A DNA stretch of 64,000 bases from JAOUEA01 sp963825635 (GTDB lineage: Bacteria; Actinomycetota; UBA4738; HRBIN12), in the NCBI GenBank assembly GCA_963825635.1, contig CAWGTU010000002.1, forward strand, positions 62,001-126,000, written 5' to 3'. Positions 1 to 7,885 of the stretch are shown here, in pieces. The notes under the pieces were generated by a model. It searched no databases. It was not told the origin of the DNA and worked only from the letters and a program-made list of their open reading frames with translations. How positions within the stretch are numbered: position 1 is the first letter of the stretch; every line of letters begins with the position of its first letter. Made by a program: the position numbers and the translations under genes.

Positions 1-1
1 C

Positions 2-412
2 GATCTGCCGGCACGACTCGTCGTGCAGCGCGACGAGATCCGCGACGCCCTCGGGGACACGTGGTGGAAGGCATTGCTGTTCTCGCTCGGCAACTGGCTC
101 TTCGACTACCTGGCGTTGCTGGCAGCGATCACGGCCGTCGGATCGCGCCCACGACCGACGCTCGTGCTGCTCGCGTACTCGGCGTCGATGGTGCTGGCGA
201 TGATCCCGATCACGCCGGGCGGCCTCGGGTTCGTGGAGGCGGGCCTCACCGGATTGCTGGCCCTGGCGGGCGTGTCGGCGGGCGATGCGGTGTTGGCGGT
301 GTTGGCCTACAGACTGGTGTCGTTCTGGCTGCCGCTGCCGGCCGGCGCCGTGGCCGCCTACCTGCATCGACGCCGCTATCGGGGACGGGCGGCGGTCGCC
401 GAGCCCGGCTGA
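2..412 (+). CDS. Flippase-like membrane protein (LPG synthase TM/YbhN family), 5' truncated
   Basis: The reading frame is open from the window edge, so the N-terminus is missing and only about 136 codons are visible. The visible part has several hydrophobic segments and the stretch 'MIPITPGGLGFVEAGL' near bases 200-250. That stretch resembles the conserved core of the UPF0104/lysylphosphatidylglycerol synthase transmembrane family (PF03706), polytopic inner-membrane proteins linked to lipid flipping or isoprenoid-linked export. It ends with a basic cytoplasmic tail (HRRRYRGR). The substrate cannot be inferred. The next gene is convergent, 25 bp away. Family assignment is fairly secure; function is open. 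Confidence 0.75.
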   Translation, partial: DLPARLVVQRDEIRDALGDTWWKALLFSLGNWLFDYLALLAAITAVGSRPRPTLVLLAYSASMVLAMIPITPGGLGFVEAGLTGLLALAGVSAGDAVLAVLAYRLVSFWLPLPAGAVAAYLHRRRYRGRAAVAEPG

Positions 413-437
413 GCGGGTACGTCGAAAGCACGACCCC

Positions 438-1130
438 TCACGGCACGAGGTCGAGCACCTCGCGCAGGTCCTCGATCGTCGCTCCCCGCCAGGGATCTCG
501 CTCGGGTGTCAGCATCGCCTCGTGATCGACCTGCGGATCGCGCAGCAGGTAGGGCACCATGCCCACCGCCGCCGCGCCGGTGAGCTCCCCGTACGCGCCG
601 TCGCCCAGGTAGACACATCCCTCGCTCGGCACGCCCAGCCGCGAGACGGCCAACCGGTAGATCGCGGGATCGGGCTTGCGAAGCCCGACCTCGCTCGAGA
701 ACACCTCGACGTCGACCGACCCGCTCAGCGCCGACATCCGCCAGAGGGCCGGTGTATCGGGTGCGCACTGGCTGACGAGCGCGAGCGGATATCCCCGCCC
801 TCGCAGTCCCGCCAGCGTCTCGAGCGCGCCGTCCCGCGGCCGGAACCATCGCTCGTACATCGCCCGGCGCACCCGCAGCGCGGCCACGACCGAGGGCTCG
901 GCGTAGACGACGCCGAGCCGTTCGCAGATCGCCCGCACGTTCGCCTCGATATCGGCGAGCACGCCCGTCTGGCGCTCGACCGTGGTCGCCTCCCATCCGG
1001 CGCGGAACGCCGCCCGGTCGGCGCCCACGGCATCGGCGATCGCGTCGACCGACGCCCAGAAACCCTCCCGCGGCAGCTCGAACACGAGCGTGCCGAACAG
1101 GTCGAAGATCACCGCCGGCGGGCGCGCCAT
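438..1130 (-). CDS. HAD-superfamily hydrolase
   Basis: Encodes 230 residues with the four HAD motifs in order. Motif I is DLFGTLV near residue 10, with the nucleophilic Asp; its second Asp is replaced by Gly (DxFGT), a pattern known in the superfamily. Motif II is the Ser in LVSQCA, motif III the Lys in LRKPDP, and motif IV GDGAYGE. A helical cap lies between motifs I and II. The family mostly dephosphorylates small metabolites; the substrate is unknown. The ATG overlaps the end of the upstream GNAT frame by 22 bp, so it is probably the last gene of a ligase-GNAT-HAD transcript. Confidence 0.85.
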   Translation of the reverse strand: MARPPAVIFDLFGTLVFELPREGFWASVDAIADAVGADRAAFRAGWEATTVERQTGVLADIEANVRAICERLGVVYAEPSVVAALRVRRAMYERWFRPRDGALETLAGLRGRGYPLALVSQCAPDTPALWRMSALSGSVDVEVFSSEVGLRKPDPAIYRLAVSRLGVPSEGCVYLGDGAYGELTGAAAVGMVPYLLRDPQVDHEAMLTPERDPWRGATIEDLREVLDLVP

Positions 1131-1668
1131 TCCTCCGCCAGCATCGAGTAGACGACGATGTCGTAGTAGCCACCGAGCCCACGGCCGCCGCCCCGCTCGA
1201 CGCTCTCCTCCACGTAGCCGAGGCGCTGGGGCACGACCCGGCTCCGCGTGTTCCTCACGCCCGCCCGGATCACCACGCGATTGAGCCCCACGTGCTCGAA
1301 GGCCAGCCGCGTGAATTCCAGGGCGGCGCGCGTGATCAGCCCTCGGCCCTCGAACGGCGCGCGGGTCCAGTAGCCGATCTCACCCGCGATGCCGTACCCG
1401 TCCCACGTCAGCCCGACCCCGCCGGCGAGCTCGTCGTCGACGAAGATGCCGCAGCCTTCCAGACCCCTCGGGCTCGCCGACGAACCTTCTCGAGCCACGC
1501 CCGTTGCACGTCGATCGAGGTCGTCCCCTCGACCCAGGGCATCCACTCCCCGAGGCGCTCGCGCTCGCCGGCAGCGACCGACCAGATCGCATCGAGATCG
1601 TCCATCACGTATCGACGCACGAGGGCGCCCTCGCCGAGGTCGATCGGCAGCGGATCGGCCCGGGTCAC
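1109..1668 (-). pseudogene. GNAT acetyltransferase (RimJ/RimL-like), frameshifted
   Basis: Two overlapping frames together spell one RimJ/RimL-type N-acetyltransferase. The N-terminal half starts at a GTG whose TG overlaps the ligase stop codon (VTRADPLPIDLGEGALVRR...) and continues to about base 1470. The C-terminal half is in another frame, from about base 1470 to 1109 (GIFVDDELAGGVGLTWDG..., then FEGRGLITRAAL with the acetyl-CoA-binding pattern, then NRVVIRAGVRN). The span is 560 nt, not a multiple of three, consistent with one indel near 1455-1475. This is either true gene decay or a base error. If intact it would modify a protein N-terminus or a small amine. Confidence 0.75.
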
Positions 1669-3389
1669 ATCGAGCCGGCCGCTTCCCGCTTCTTCCGCTC
1701 CTCGTCCTGCAGCACGCGGCGCAGCACCTTGCCGATCAGCGTCTCGGGCAGCTCCTCGCGGAACTCGATCTCCTTCGGCACGCGGTAGCCGGTGAGGCCC
1801 TGGTCGGGATCGCGGCACCACTGCGTGATCTCGTCGGAGGTCGCGGTCTCACCCGGCTTCAGCACGATGAAGGCCTTCACGCGCTCGCCGGTCGTGTCGT
1901 CGGGCACGCCCACGACCGCGCACTTCAGGATCTTCGGATGGTGGAAGAGCACGGCCTCTACCTCGGTGGGGTACACGTTGAAGCCCGACACCAGGATCAT
2001 GTCCTTGATGCGATCGACGATCTTGAAGTAGCCCTGCTCGTCCATGATCGCGACATCACCGGTGTGCAGCCACCCGTCGCGGATCACCAAGCCGCTCTCG
2101 TCGGGGCGGTTCCAGTAGCCGAGCATCACCTGCGGTCCCTTGATGCACATCTCGCCGCGCTCACCCTGAGGCACCTCGCGGTCGGGCTCGTCGAGATCGA
2201 CGAGCTTCACGTCGGTGTCGGGCAGGGGCATGCCGATGAAGCCTTCCTTGCGCTCGCCGACCAAGGGGTTGGCGTGGGTGACCGGAGAGCACTCGCTCAA
2301 GCCGTATCCCTCGACGACCGTCGCGCCGCCCGTGATCTCCTCGAACCGCTTCGCCACCGCCATCGGCAGCGGGGCCGCGCCCGAGATGCACGCCTTCAGC
2401 GACGCGAGGTCGTGCTTGGGCGTGCGCGGGTCCTGATTCAATGCGATGTACATGCGCGGCACGCCGGGGAACAACGTCGGCTTCTCCTTCGAGATCGCCT
2501 TCAGCGCCATGTCGATCTCGAAACGAGGGAGCAGGATCAGCTTCGCGGCCTTCGTCATCGAGAAGTCCATCACGAGCGTGCCGAACGAGTGGAAGAAGGG
2601 CAGCGCAGCGACGATGCCGTCCTCGCCCTGGCGCACGACGTTGAGCCAGGCCGACGCCTGCAGGGCGTTCGAGACGAGGTTCGAGTGCGACAGCATCGCC
2701 CCCTTCGACAGGCCCGTCGTGCCGCCCGTGTAGACGAGGGCCGCCACCTCGGAGACCGGATCCTCGACGACCGCTTCGGGCGGCACCGGACCGGCCTGAC
2801 CCATCACGTCGGCCCACCACCGCACCCGATGATCGGTCGGGATGAACGGCAGCGGCGTGCCGAGCTTGCGTGCGTCCGACTTGAACTTCAGCGGCGCGAG
2901 CCATTTGATCGGCGGCTTCATGTAGTGATTCAGCTTCACCGCGATCACTTCCTGCACACCGGCCTCGTCGCGGATCTGTCCGAACCGGTGGTAGATCTGG
3001 TCGAGCACGATCATCACCTTCGCGCCCGAATCCTTGATCTGGTGTTCGAGCTCGCGCTCGGTGTATAGGGGGTTGTTGCCGACCGCCACCGCGCCGATCC
3101 GCTGGCACGCGAAGAACGCGATCACGTACTCCGGGCAGTTCGGCAGGATCATGCCCACCCGGTCCCCCCTGCGCACGCCGAGCCCGGCGAGCACCGCCGA
3201 GAACCTCTCGACCTCGGAGAGCAGCTTCGCGTAGGTCATGTGGGCCCCGAAGAACGCGAGGGCCGGCTTCTCGGGGAACCCGGCAGCGGCGTTGCGCAGC
3301 AACGTGTAGACGGACTCCTCCGGGAACGGGGCGAGCGAGTGGGGGACGTCCGGCGGGTACGCGTCGAACCACGGGCGATGGTCGGTCAT
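1665..3389 (-). CDS. Long-chain acyl-CoA synthetase (AMP-forming ligase)
   Basis: Encodes 574 residues of the ANL adenylating superfamily, which joins a fatty or carboxylic acid to CoA through an acyl-AMP. Visible motifs are the P-loop VYTGGTTGLSKGA, the YGLSECSP adenine-binding motif, GWLHTGDVAIMDEQGYF, the hinge DRIKDMI and the C-terminal catalytic Lys in LIGKVLRR. The length is normal for long-chain-fatty-acid-CoA ligases. I chose the ATG giving MTDHRPWFDAYPPDVP, which matches usual FadD N-termini. A longer in-frame extension upstream is rich in Arg and Pro and looks non-coding. The stop codon overlaps the GTG of the GNAT gene, so the two are probably translationally coupled. Confidence 0.9.
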   Translation of the reverse strand: MTDHRPWFDAYPPDVPHSLAPFPEESVYTLLRNAAAGFPEKPALAFFGAHMTYAKLLSEVERFSAVLAGLGVRRGDRVGMILPNCPEYVIAFFACQRIGAVAVGNNPLYTERELEHQIKDSGAKVMIVLDQIYHRFGQIRDEAGVQEVIAVKLNHYMKPPIKWLAPLKFKSDARKLGTPLPFIPTDHRVRWWADVMGQAGPVPPEAVVEDPVSEVAALVYTGGTTGLSKGAMLSHSNLVSNALQASAWLNVVRQGEDGIVAALPFFHSFGTLVMDFSMTKAAKLILLPRFEIDMALKAISKEKPTLFPGVPRMYIALNQDPRTPKHDLASLKACISGAAPLPMAVAKRFEEITGGATVVEGYGLSECSPVTHANPLVGERKEGFIGMPLPDTDVKLVDLDEPDREVPQGERGEMCIKGPQVMLGYWNRPDESGLVIRDGWLHTGDVAIMDEQGYFKIVDRIKDMILVSGFNVYPTEVEAVLFHHPKILKCAVVGVPDDTTGERVKAFIVLKPGETATSDEITQWCRDPDQGLTGYRVPKEIEFREELPETLIGKVLRRVLQDEERKKREAAGSM

Positions 3390-3491
3390 GAGGCGCATCA
3401 TCCCCGGGCGGCCGCGAGCAAGCAAGCCGGGACTCCGGGAGCGGGGCGTCCGAACAGCGTGTTTGCGTGGACCGCTCGGGGGTGCGAGCAT

Positions 3492-3506
3492 CGAACGTCA
3501 CGTTCG
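3492..3506. promoter_or_regulatory. Palindrome upstream of the lipoprotein gene
   Basis: CGAACGT-C-ACGTTCG forms a 7+7 bp inverted repeat. It sits inside wider matching arms, GGTGCGA at 3481 and TCGCACC ending at 3510. It lies 25 bp upstream of the lipoprotein start, where an operator or an mRNA leader hairpin could act. No regulator is identified. Confidence 0.35.
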
Positions 3507-3531
3507 CACCGTCGAGGGGGAGGACTTCGTC

Positions 3532-4110
3532 ATGAGGAAGAAGGCACTGTTCGGACTGCTCGCGCTCCCGTTGGCACTGGTCTTGAGCGGGTGCTTCGTG
3601 CTTCAAGGCTTCTGGATCAAGTCGAACACGATCGCGGCAGGGGAAAAGGGCACGAAAGCCGTTTTCCAGATCCAGCCACTGAAAGGCAGCGGCGATACCG
3701 CGTACCAATTCTTCCTGGTGGGGGTCGACGACGCGAACGACCTCAAGGCGACGAAGGGTAAATGGGGCGTGAACGGCGTGTTCGGCGGCCCCTACCCGCT
3801 TCCCGGCTCATCGAACCTCGCGAGCATCATCGGCGGTGACTGCACCTCGAATGGATTCAACCTCGCCGATGTGACGGGTATGACGTGGAAGGGATTCGTC
3901 ACACCCGAGCCGGTCAACGACCGAAACAAGGTCAAGAAGGACGTCATCGTGGAGGTCGGCCTGAAGGCCGTCGCGAGCGCGACGGCCGGCGCTGAGCCGG
4001 TGATCGGTGTGACGGGCGCGTGGGGTGATGACGGCGACGGTGTGCCCGAAGCCTCCGACGCCTTCTACTGCACGGGCGTCAGCCAGGTTTGGGTGGACGT
4101 GACCGCCTGA
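3532..4110 (+). CDS. Secreted lipoprotein, uncharacterised
   Basis: Encodes 192 residues. It starts MRKKALFGLL, followed by a hydrophobic core and the lipobox LSGC (Cys at residue 21), a typical type II signal peptide for lipid anchoring outside the membrane. The ATG is preceded by GGGGGAGG. The mature part has no domain I recognise. It contains two further Cys (in GDCTSNG and FYCTGV), an acidic DDGDGVPEASD stretch that could bind a divalent cation, and a beta-rich composition. It stands alone between the divergent ligase operon and the ABC genes. Confidence 0.75.
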   Translation: MRKKALFGLLALPLALVLSGCFVLQGFWIKSNTIAAGEKGTKAVFQIQPLKGSGDTAYQFFLVGVDDANDLKATKGKWGVNGVFGGPYPLPGSSNLASIIGGDCTSNGFNLADVTGMTWKGFVTPEPVNDRNKVKKDVIVEVGLKAVASATAGAEPVIGVTGAWGDDGDGVPEASDAFYCTGVSQVWVDVTA

Positions 4111-4250
4111 CCTCCGGTCGATCGATCGTCTGAGGTTGCGGCGCTCGCCGCCGCTGACCTCGCACCACGGGCGCCGGCTCGCGCGGTTCGTACGATGCGT
4201 GGGCTGGCGTTCGTGCTGTGCGCCCGCCTCCGTCCTCGTGAGGGTTCTCC

Positions 4251-6035
4251 ATGCAGGTAGCGACATCCACATCGACGCCCACCGTCGACCGGGCGATCTT
4301 CCGCCGCGGCGTGCGGCTCGTTGCGTCCTATGTGCGCATGCATCCCAAGCCGTTCGCGGCCGCGGTCACCGGCGCCGTGCTGTTCGCCTTCGCCTCGCTC
4401 TGGCTCACGGAGGCCCTCGCGCGCGCAACCGACGAGGTGCTCACCCCGGCGTTCGAAGGGGATCTCGACACGTCGAAGGTCTGGCTCGCCGTCGGCGGCT
4501 TGATGCTCGGCGGCATCGGGCGCGCACTCGGCATCATGGTGCGTCGCTACTACTCGGGCGTGGCCGGCGAGCGCGTGATGGCGACGCTTCGCACCAGGGT
4601 CGCCGAGCGCTACCGCGCGCTCTCCCTGCGCTACCACCGCGAGACCCCCACCGGCGAGCTGCTCGCCCACATGGAGGCGGACGTGAAGGCGGCGGTCGAC
4701 GTCTTCTGGCCTGTGCCCTTCGCGATGGGGGTGATCGTGCTGACGGGGCTTGCCCTGATCGCGCTGCTGACCACCGACCCGGTGCTCGCGCTCGTGGGTC
4801 TGTTCGTGTTCCCGACGCTCGCGATCATGAACCAGGTCTTCGCTCGCCGGATGGAGGAGCCGACCCGCCTGGCGCAGGAGCGCATCGGCGAGGTCAGCGC
4901 GGTCGCCCACGAGTCCATCGACGGCGCGCTCGTCGTGAAGACGCTGGGCCGGGAGCGGGCCGAGACCCAGCGGCTGCTCGAGAAGGCCCGTGCACTCCGT
5001 GACGAGCGTGTGCGGTCGGGATCGATCCGGGCGACGTTCGAGGCCGCGCTCGACGCTCTGCCGACCCTCGCGATCGCGCTGCTGCTCGCCGTCGGGTCCT
5101 GGCGCGTCTCGACGGGCGACATCACGCTCGGCGACCTGATCGGGTTCGTGGCGCTCTTCCAGCTGCTCGCGTGGCCGATGCGGTTCATCGGCTGGATCCT
5201 CGCCGAGCTGCCGCGCGCGGTCGTCGGATACGACCGCATCGAGGTGGTCTTCCAGGAGCCGGTGACGGTCACCCCGGTGCGGGAGGGTACGCGGCTGCCC
5301 GAGGGTCCGCTCGGGATGCACGTGCACGACCTGCGACTCGAGTACGAGCAGCAGTCCCCGGTGCTCGAGGGGGTGACGTTCGAGGTCGCACCCGGCGAGT
5401 CCGTCGCGATCGTCGGCCCGACCGGCGTCGGCAAGAGCACGCTCACCCAGCTGATGGTGCGCCTCGTCGACCCCGACCAGGGACACGTCGAGATCGGCGG
5501 CGTGGACCTGCGCCAGGTCGACGTCCCGTCGCTGCGCGCGGCGGTCGCGGTCGTGTTCCAGGAGAGCTTCCTGTTCGCGGAGAGCGTGCGATCGAACATC
5601 GCGCTGGACTCGGGTGCGAGCGATGCCGAGGTCGAGCACGCGGCCGTGATCGCGGCGTGCGACCGGTTCATCCGCGCGCTGCCTCGGGGCTACGAGACGA
5701 TCGTCGGCGAGCGCGGACTCTCCCTCTCCGGTGGCGAACGCCAGCGGGTGGCGCTCGCCAGGGCGTTGGTTCGCAAGCCTCGGCTGTTGATCCTCGACGA
5801 CGCGACGAGCGCGGTCGACCCGTCGATCGAGGCCGAGATCCTCGGCGCGCTCCGTCGTGAGCTGTCGACGACGCTGGTGGTGGTGGCCTATCGCCTCTCG
5901 ACGATCCGGCTCGCGGACCGCGTGATCTTCCTGCGCAACGGACGGGTCGAGGCGACCGGCTCCCACGACGAGCTGCTCGAGACGCAGCCCGGGTACAGCG
6001 CGATCATCCGTGCCTACGAACGAGGTGAACGATGA
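4251..6035 (+). CDS. ABC exporter half-transporter with degenerate ATP site
   Basis: Encodes 594 residues: an N-terminal six-helix exporter domain (about 1-330) and a nucleotide-binding domain. The Walker A is GPTGVGKST (389-397) and the signature LSGGE (492-496) is canonical. Walker B ends LLILDD, so the catalytic Glu is Asp517, and the H-loop His is replaced by Tyr547 (VVAYRLST). These changes mark the non-hydrolysing site of heterodimeric exporters such as the LmrCD, BmrCD and TM287/288 types. The stop overlaps the ATG of the partner gene (ATGA), consistent with a stoichiometric heterodimer. The substrate is unknown; drugs, lipids or peptides are usual. Confidence 0.92.
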   Translation: MQVATSTSTPTVDRAIFRRGVRLVASYVRMHPKPFAAAVTGAVLFAFASLWLTEALARATDEVLTPAFEGDLDTSKVWLAVGGLMLGGIGRALGIMVRRYYSGVAGERVMATLRTRVAERYRALSLRYHRETPTGELLAHMEADVKAAVDVFWPVPFAMGVIVLTGLALIALLTTDPVLALVGLFVFPTLAIMNQVFARRMEEPTRLAQERIGEVSAVAHESIDGALVVKTLGRERAETQRLLEKARALRDERVRSGSIRATFEAALDALPTLAIALLLAVGSWRVSTGDITLGDLIGFVALFQLLAWPMRFIGWILAELPRAVVGYDRIEVVFQEPVTVTPVREGTRLPEGPLGMHVHDLRLEYEQQSPVLEGVTFEVAPGESVAIVGPTGVGKSTLTQLMVRLVDPDQGHVEIGGVDLRQVDVPSLRAAVAVVFQESFLFAESVRSNIALDSGASDAEVEHAAVIAACDRFIRALPRGYETIVGERGLSLSGGERQRVALARALVRKPRLLILDDATSAVDPSIEAEILGALRRELSTTLVVVAYRLSTIRLADRVIFLRNGRVEATGSHDELLETQPGYSAIIRAYERGER

Positions 6036-7849
6036 GTGCCGAGCTGACGCGCCTGCGCGGGCTGGACGACGACCTGCCGGTCCCCGAGGAGCTCAAAGGC
6101 TCGTTCGCCGTGCTCCGCCGCGGCGTGCGCGAGAGCCCCGAGCTGCGCAAGGGCCTCGGCTTCACGCTCGTCGTCTCCCTCGGCATCACCGCGATCTCGC
6201 TCGTCACCCCGATCCTCGTGCAGCAGGTGTTCGATCACGGCTTCACGCCCGAGTTCAAGCCGACGTTCGTCTACGGCATCTGCGCGCTGGCGTTCCTGCT
6301 GGTGATCGTGGCGTTCCTGGCGGCGCGCACCGCCGGGCGCCGGCTCGTGCGCGCCTCCGAGGAGGCGTTGATGAACCTGCGCGTGCGCACGTTCGCGCAC
6401 ATCCACCGACTCTCGATCGCGGAGCAGAGCGAGGAGAAGCGCGGCGTCTTCGTCGCCCGTGTGACCGCCGACGCCGACTCCCTGCAGCAGTTCACGGAGT
6501 GGGGCGGCATCGCGTGGTTGATCTCGTTCGTGCAGGCGTTCGCGGCACTCGGCGTGATGCTCGTGTACTCCTGGCAGCTCTCGATCGTGGTGGTGCTGCT
6601 GATGGTGCCGCTCGTCGTGATCATGGGCTCGATGCAGGCTCGGCTGTCGGCGGCGTTCGACGCCGCGCGCACGCGGGTCGGCGAGATGCTGAGCGAGGTG
6701 AGCGAGAGCGTGATGGGCGCAGCGGTCGTGCGCGCCTACGGGCTGGACGACACGATCCATGCCCGGGTCACGGGCGCGATCGGACGTCGCTACGACGCCG
6801 AGGTGAAGGCGCACCTGCGTGCGGCGACGTTGTGGCCGATGTCCAGCGTGTTCTACGCGCTCACGCTGGCGGTCGTGATCGCCGTGGGCGCCCTGTTCGG
6901 CCCGGAGTGGGGACTGACCCTCGGCACCGCCACGGCGTTCCTGTTCCTGGGAGACGTCTTCCTCAGCGTGTTCGAAGACCTGCCGGAGATCTACTCCGAG
7001 ACCCAGACCGCGATCGCGGGTTGGCGGAAGATCCTCGCCGTGCTCGACCTGCCGGTCGAGATCGAGGAGCCGGCCGACGGGGTGCGTCTGCCGACCCACG
7101 GCGCGCTGGATGTCGAGGTCAGCGATCTGACGTTCGGCTACCGCGGCGGACCACCGGTGCTGCGCGACATCGGGGTCGCGATCCCCGCCGGGGCCCACGT
7201 GGCGATCGTGGGCGAGACGGGAAGCGGCAAGACGACGTTCGCGAAGCTGCTGACCCGCCTCGCCGATCCTCGGAGCGGCTCGATCGAGGTGGGCGGCGCC
7301 GACCTGCGTGAGATCGACCCGTCGTCGCGCCGCGTCGCGATCCGCATGGTGCCGCAGGACGGCTTCCTCTTCGACTGGTCGGTGCGCGAGAACGTCAAGG
7401 TCGGGCGGGAGGGTGCCACCGACCGCGAGGTCGACGCAGCCTTCGAGGAGCTGGGGCTCGGCGAGTGGGTGCGCGCGCTCCAGGACGGGTTGGACACGCG
7501 AGCCGGCGAGCGCGGCGAGCAGCTCTCGGTGGGCGAGCGTCAGCTGATCGCCCTCGTGCGGGCACAGATCGCCGACCCGGGCCTGCTGATCCTCGACGAG
7601 GCGACGAGCGCGGTCGATCCGGCCACCGAGGCGCGCATCACGGAGGCGCTCAGGCGACTCTCTGCCGGACGCACCACCGTGACGATCGCGCACCGGCTCT
7701 CCACCGCCGAGCACGCCGACCGCGTGTTCGTCTTCGACAGGGGCGAGATCGTCGAACGGGGCACCCACGACGAGCTCGTCGCGATGGGTGGCGTCTACGC
7801 CGCGCTCTACGAGAGCTGGCTCGGCAACATCAGGGAGGACCCGGCGTGA
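6032..7849 (+). CDS. ABC exporter half-transporter, catalytic partner
   Basis: Encodes 605 residues with a transmembrane domain followed by an NBD. It has Walker A GETGSGKTT, a canonical Walker B with catalytic Glu523 (LLILDEATS) and the H-loop His554 (IAHRLST). Its signature motif is degenerate (LSVGE, 498-502, for LSGGQ). In heterodimeric exporters this signature faces the degenerate Walker A/B of the partner, so the two proteins together give one active and one inactive ATP site. It overlaps the first half-transporter by 4 bp. The next gene, 36 bp downstream, encodes a penicillin-acylase-family hydrolase in the same direction. Confidence 0.92.
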   Translation: MSAELTRLRGLDDDLPVPEELKGSFAVLRRGVRESPELRKGLGFTLVVSLGITAISLVTPILVQQVFDHGFTPEFKPTFVYGICALAFLLVIVAFLAARTAGRRLVRASEEALMNLRVRTFAHIHRLSIAEQSEEKRGVFVARVTADADSLQQFTEWGGIAWLISFVQAFAALGVMLVYSWQLSIVVVLLMVPLVVIMGSMQARLSAAFDAARTRVGEMLSEVSESVMGAAVVRAYGLDDTIHARVTGAIGRRYDAEVKAHLRAATLWPMSSVFYALTLAVVIAVGALFGPEWGLTLGTATAFLFLGDVFLSVFEDLPEIYSETQTAIAGWRKILAVLDLPVEIEEPADGVRLPTHGALDVEVSDLTFGYRGGPPVLRDIGVAIPAGAHVAIVGETGSGKTTFAKLLTRLADPRSGSIEVGGADLREIDPSSRRVAIRMVPQDGFLFDWSVRENVKVGREGATDREVDAAFEELGLGEWVRALQDGLDTRAGERGEQLSVGERQLIALVRAQIADPGLLILDEATSAVDPATEARITEALRRLSAGRTTVTIAHRLSTAEHADRVFVFDRGEIVERGTHDELVAMGGVYAALYESWLGNIREDPA

Positions 7850-7885
7850 GCGACACACCCGATCCGATGGCACGGCCTGCGCGCG

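Noticed and set aside
4065..5966. Long antisense frame over the first ABC gene
   Set aside because: Same compositional shadow; the composition is Arg/Glu/His-rich with no recognisable domain.
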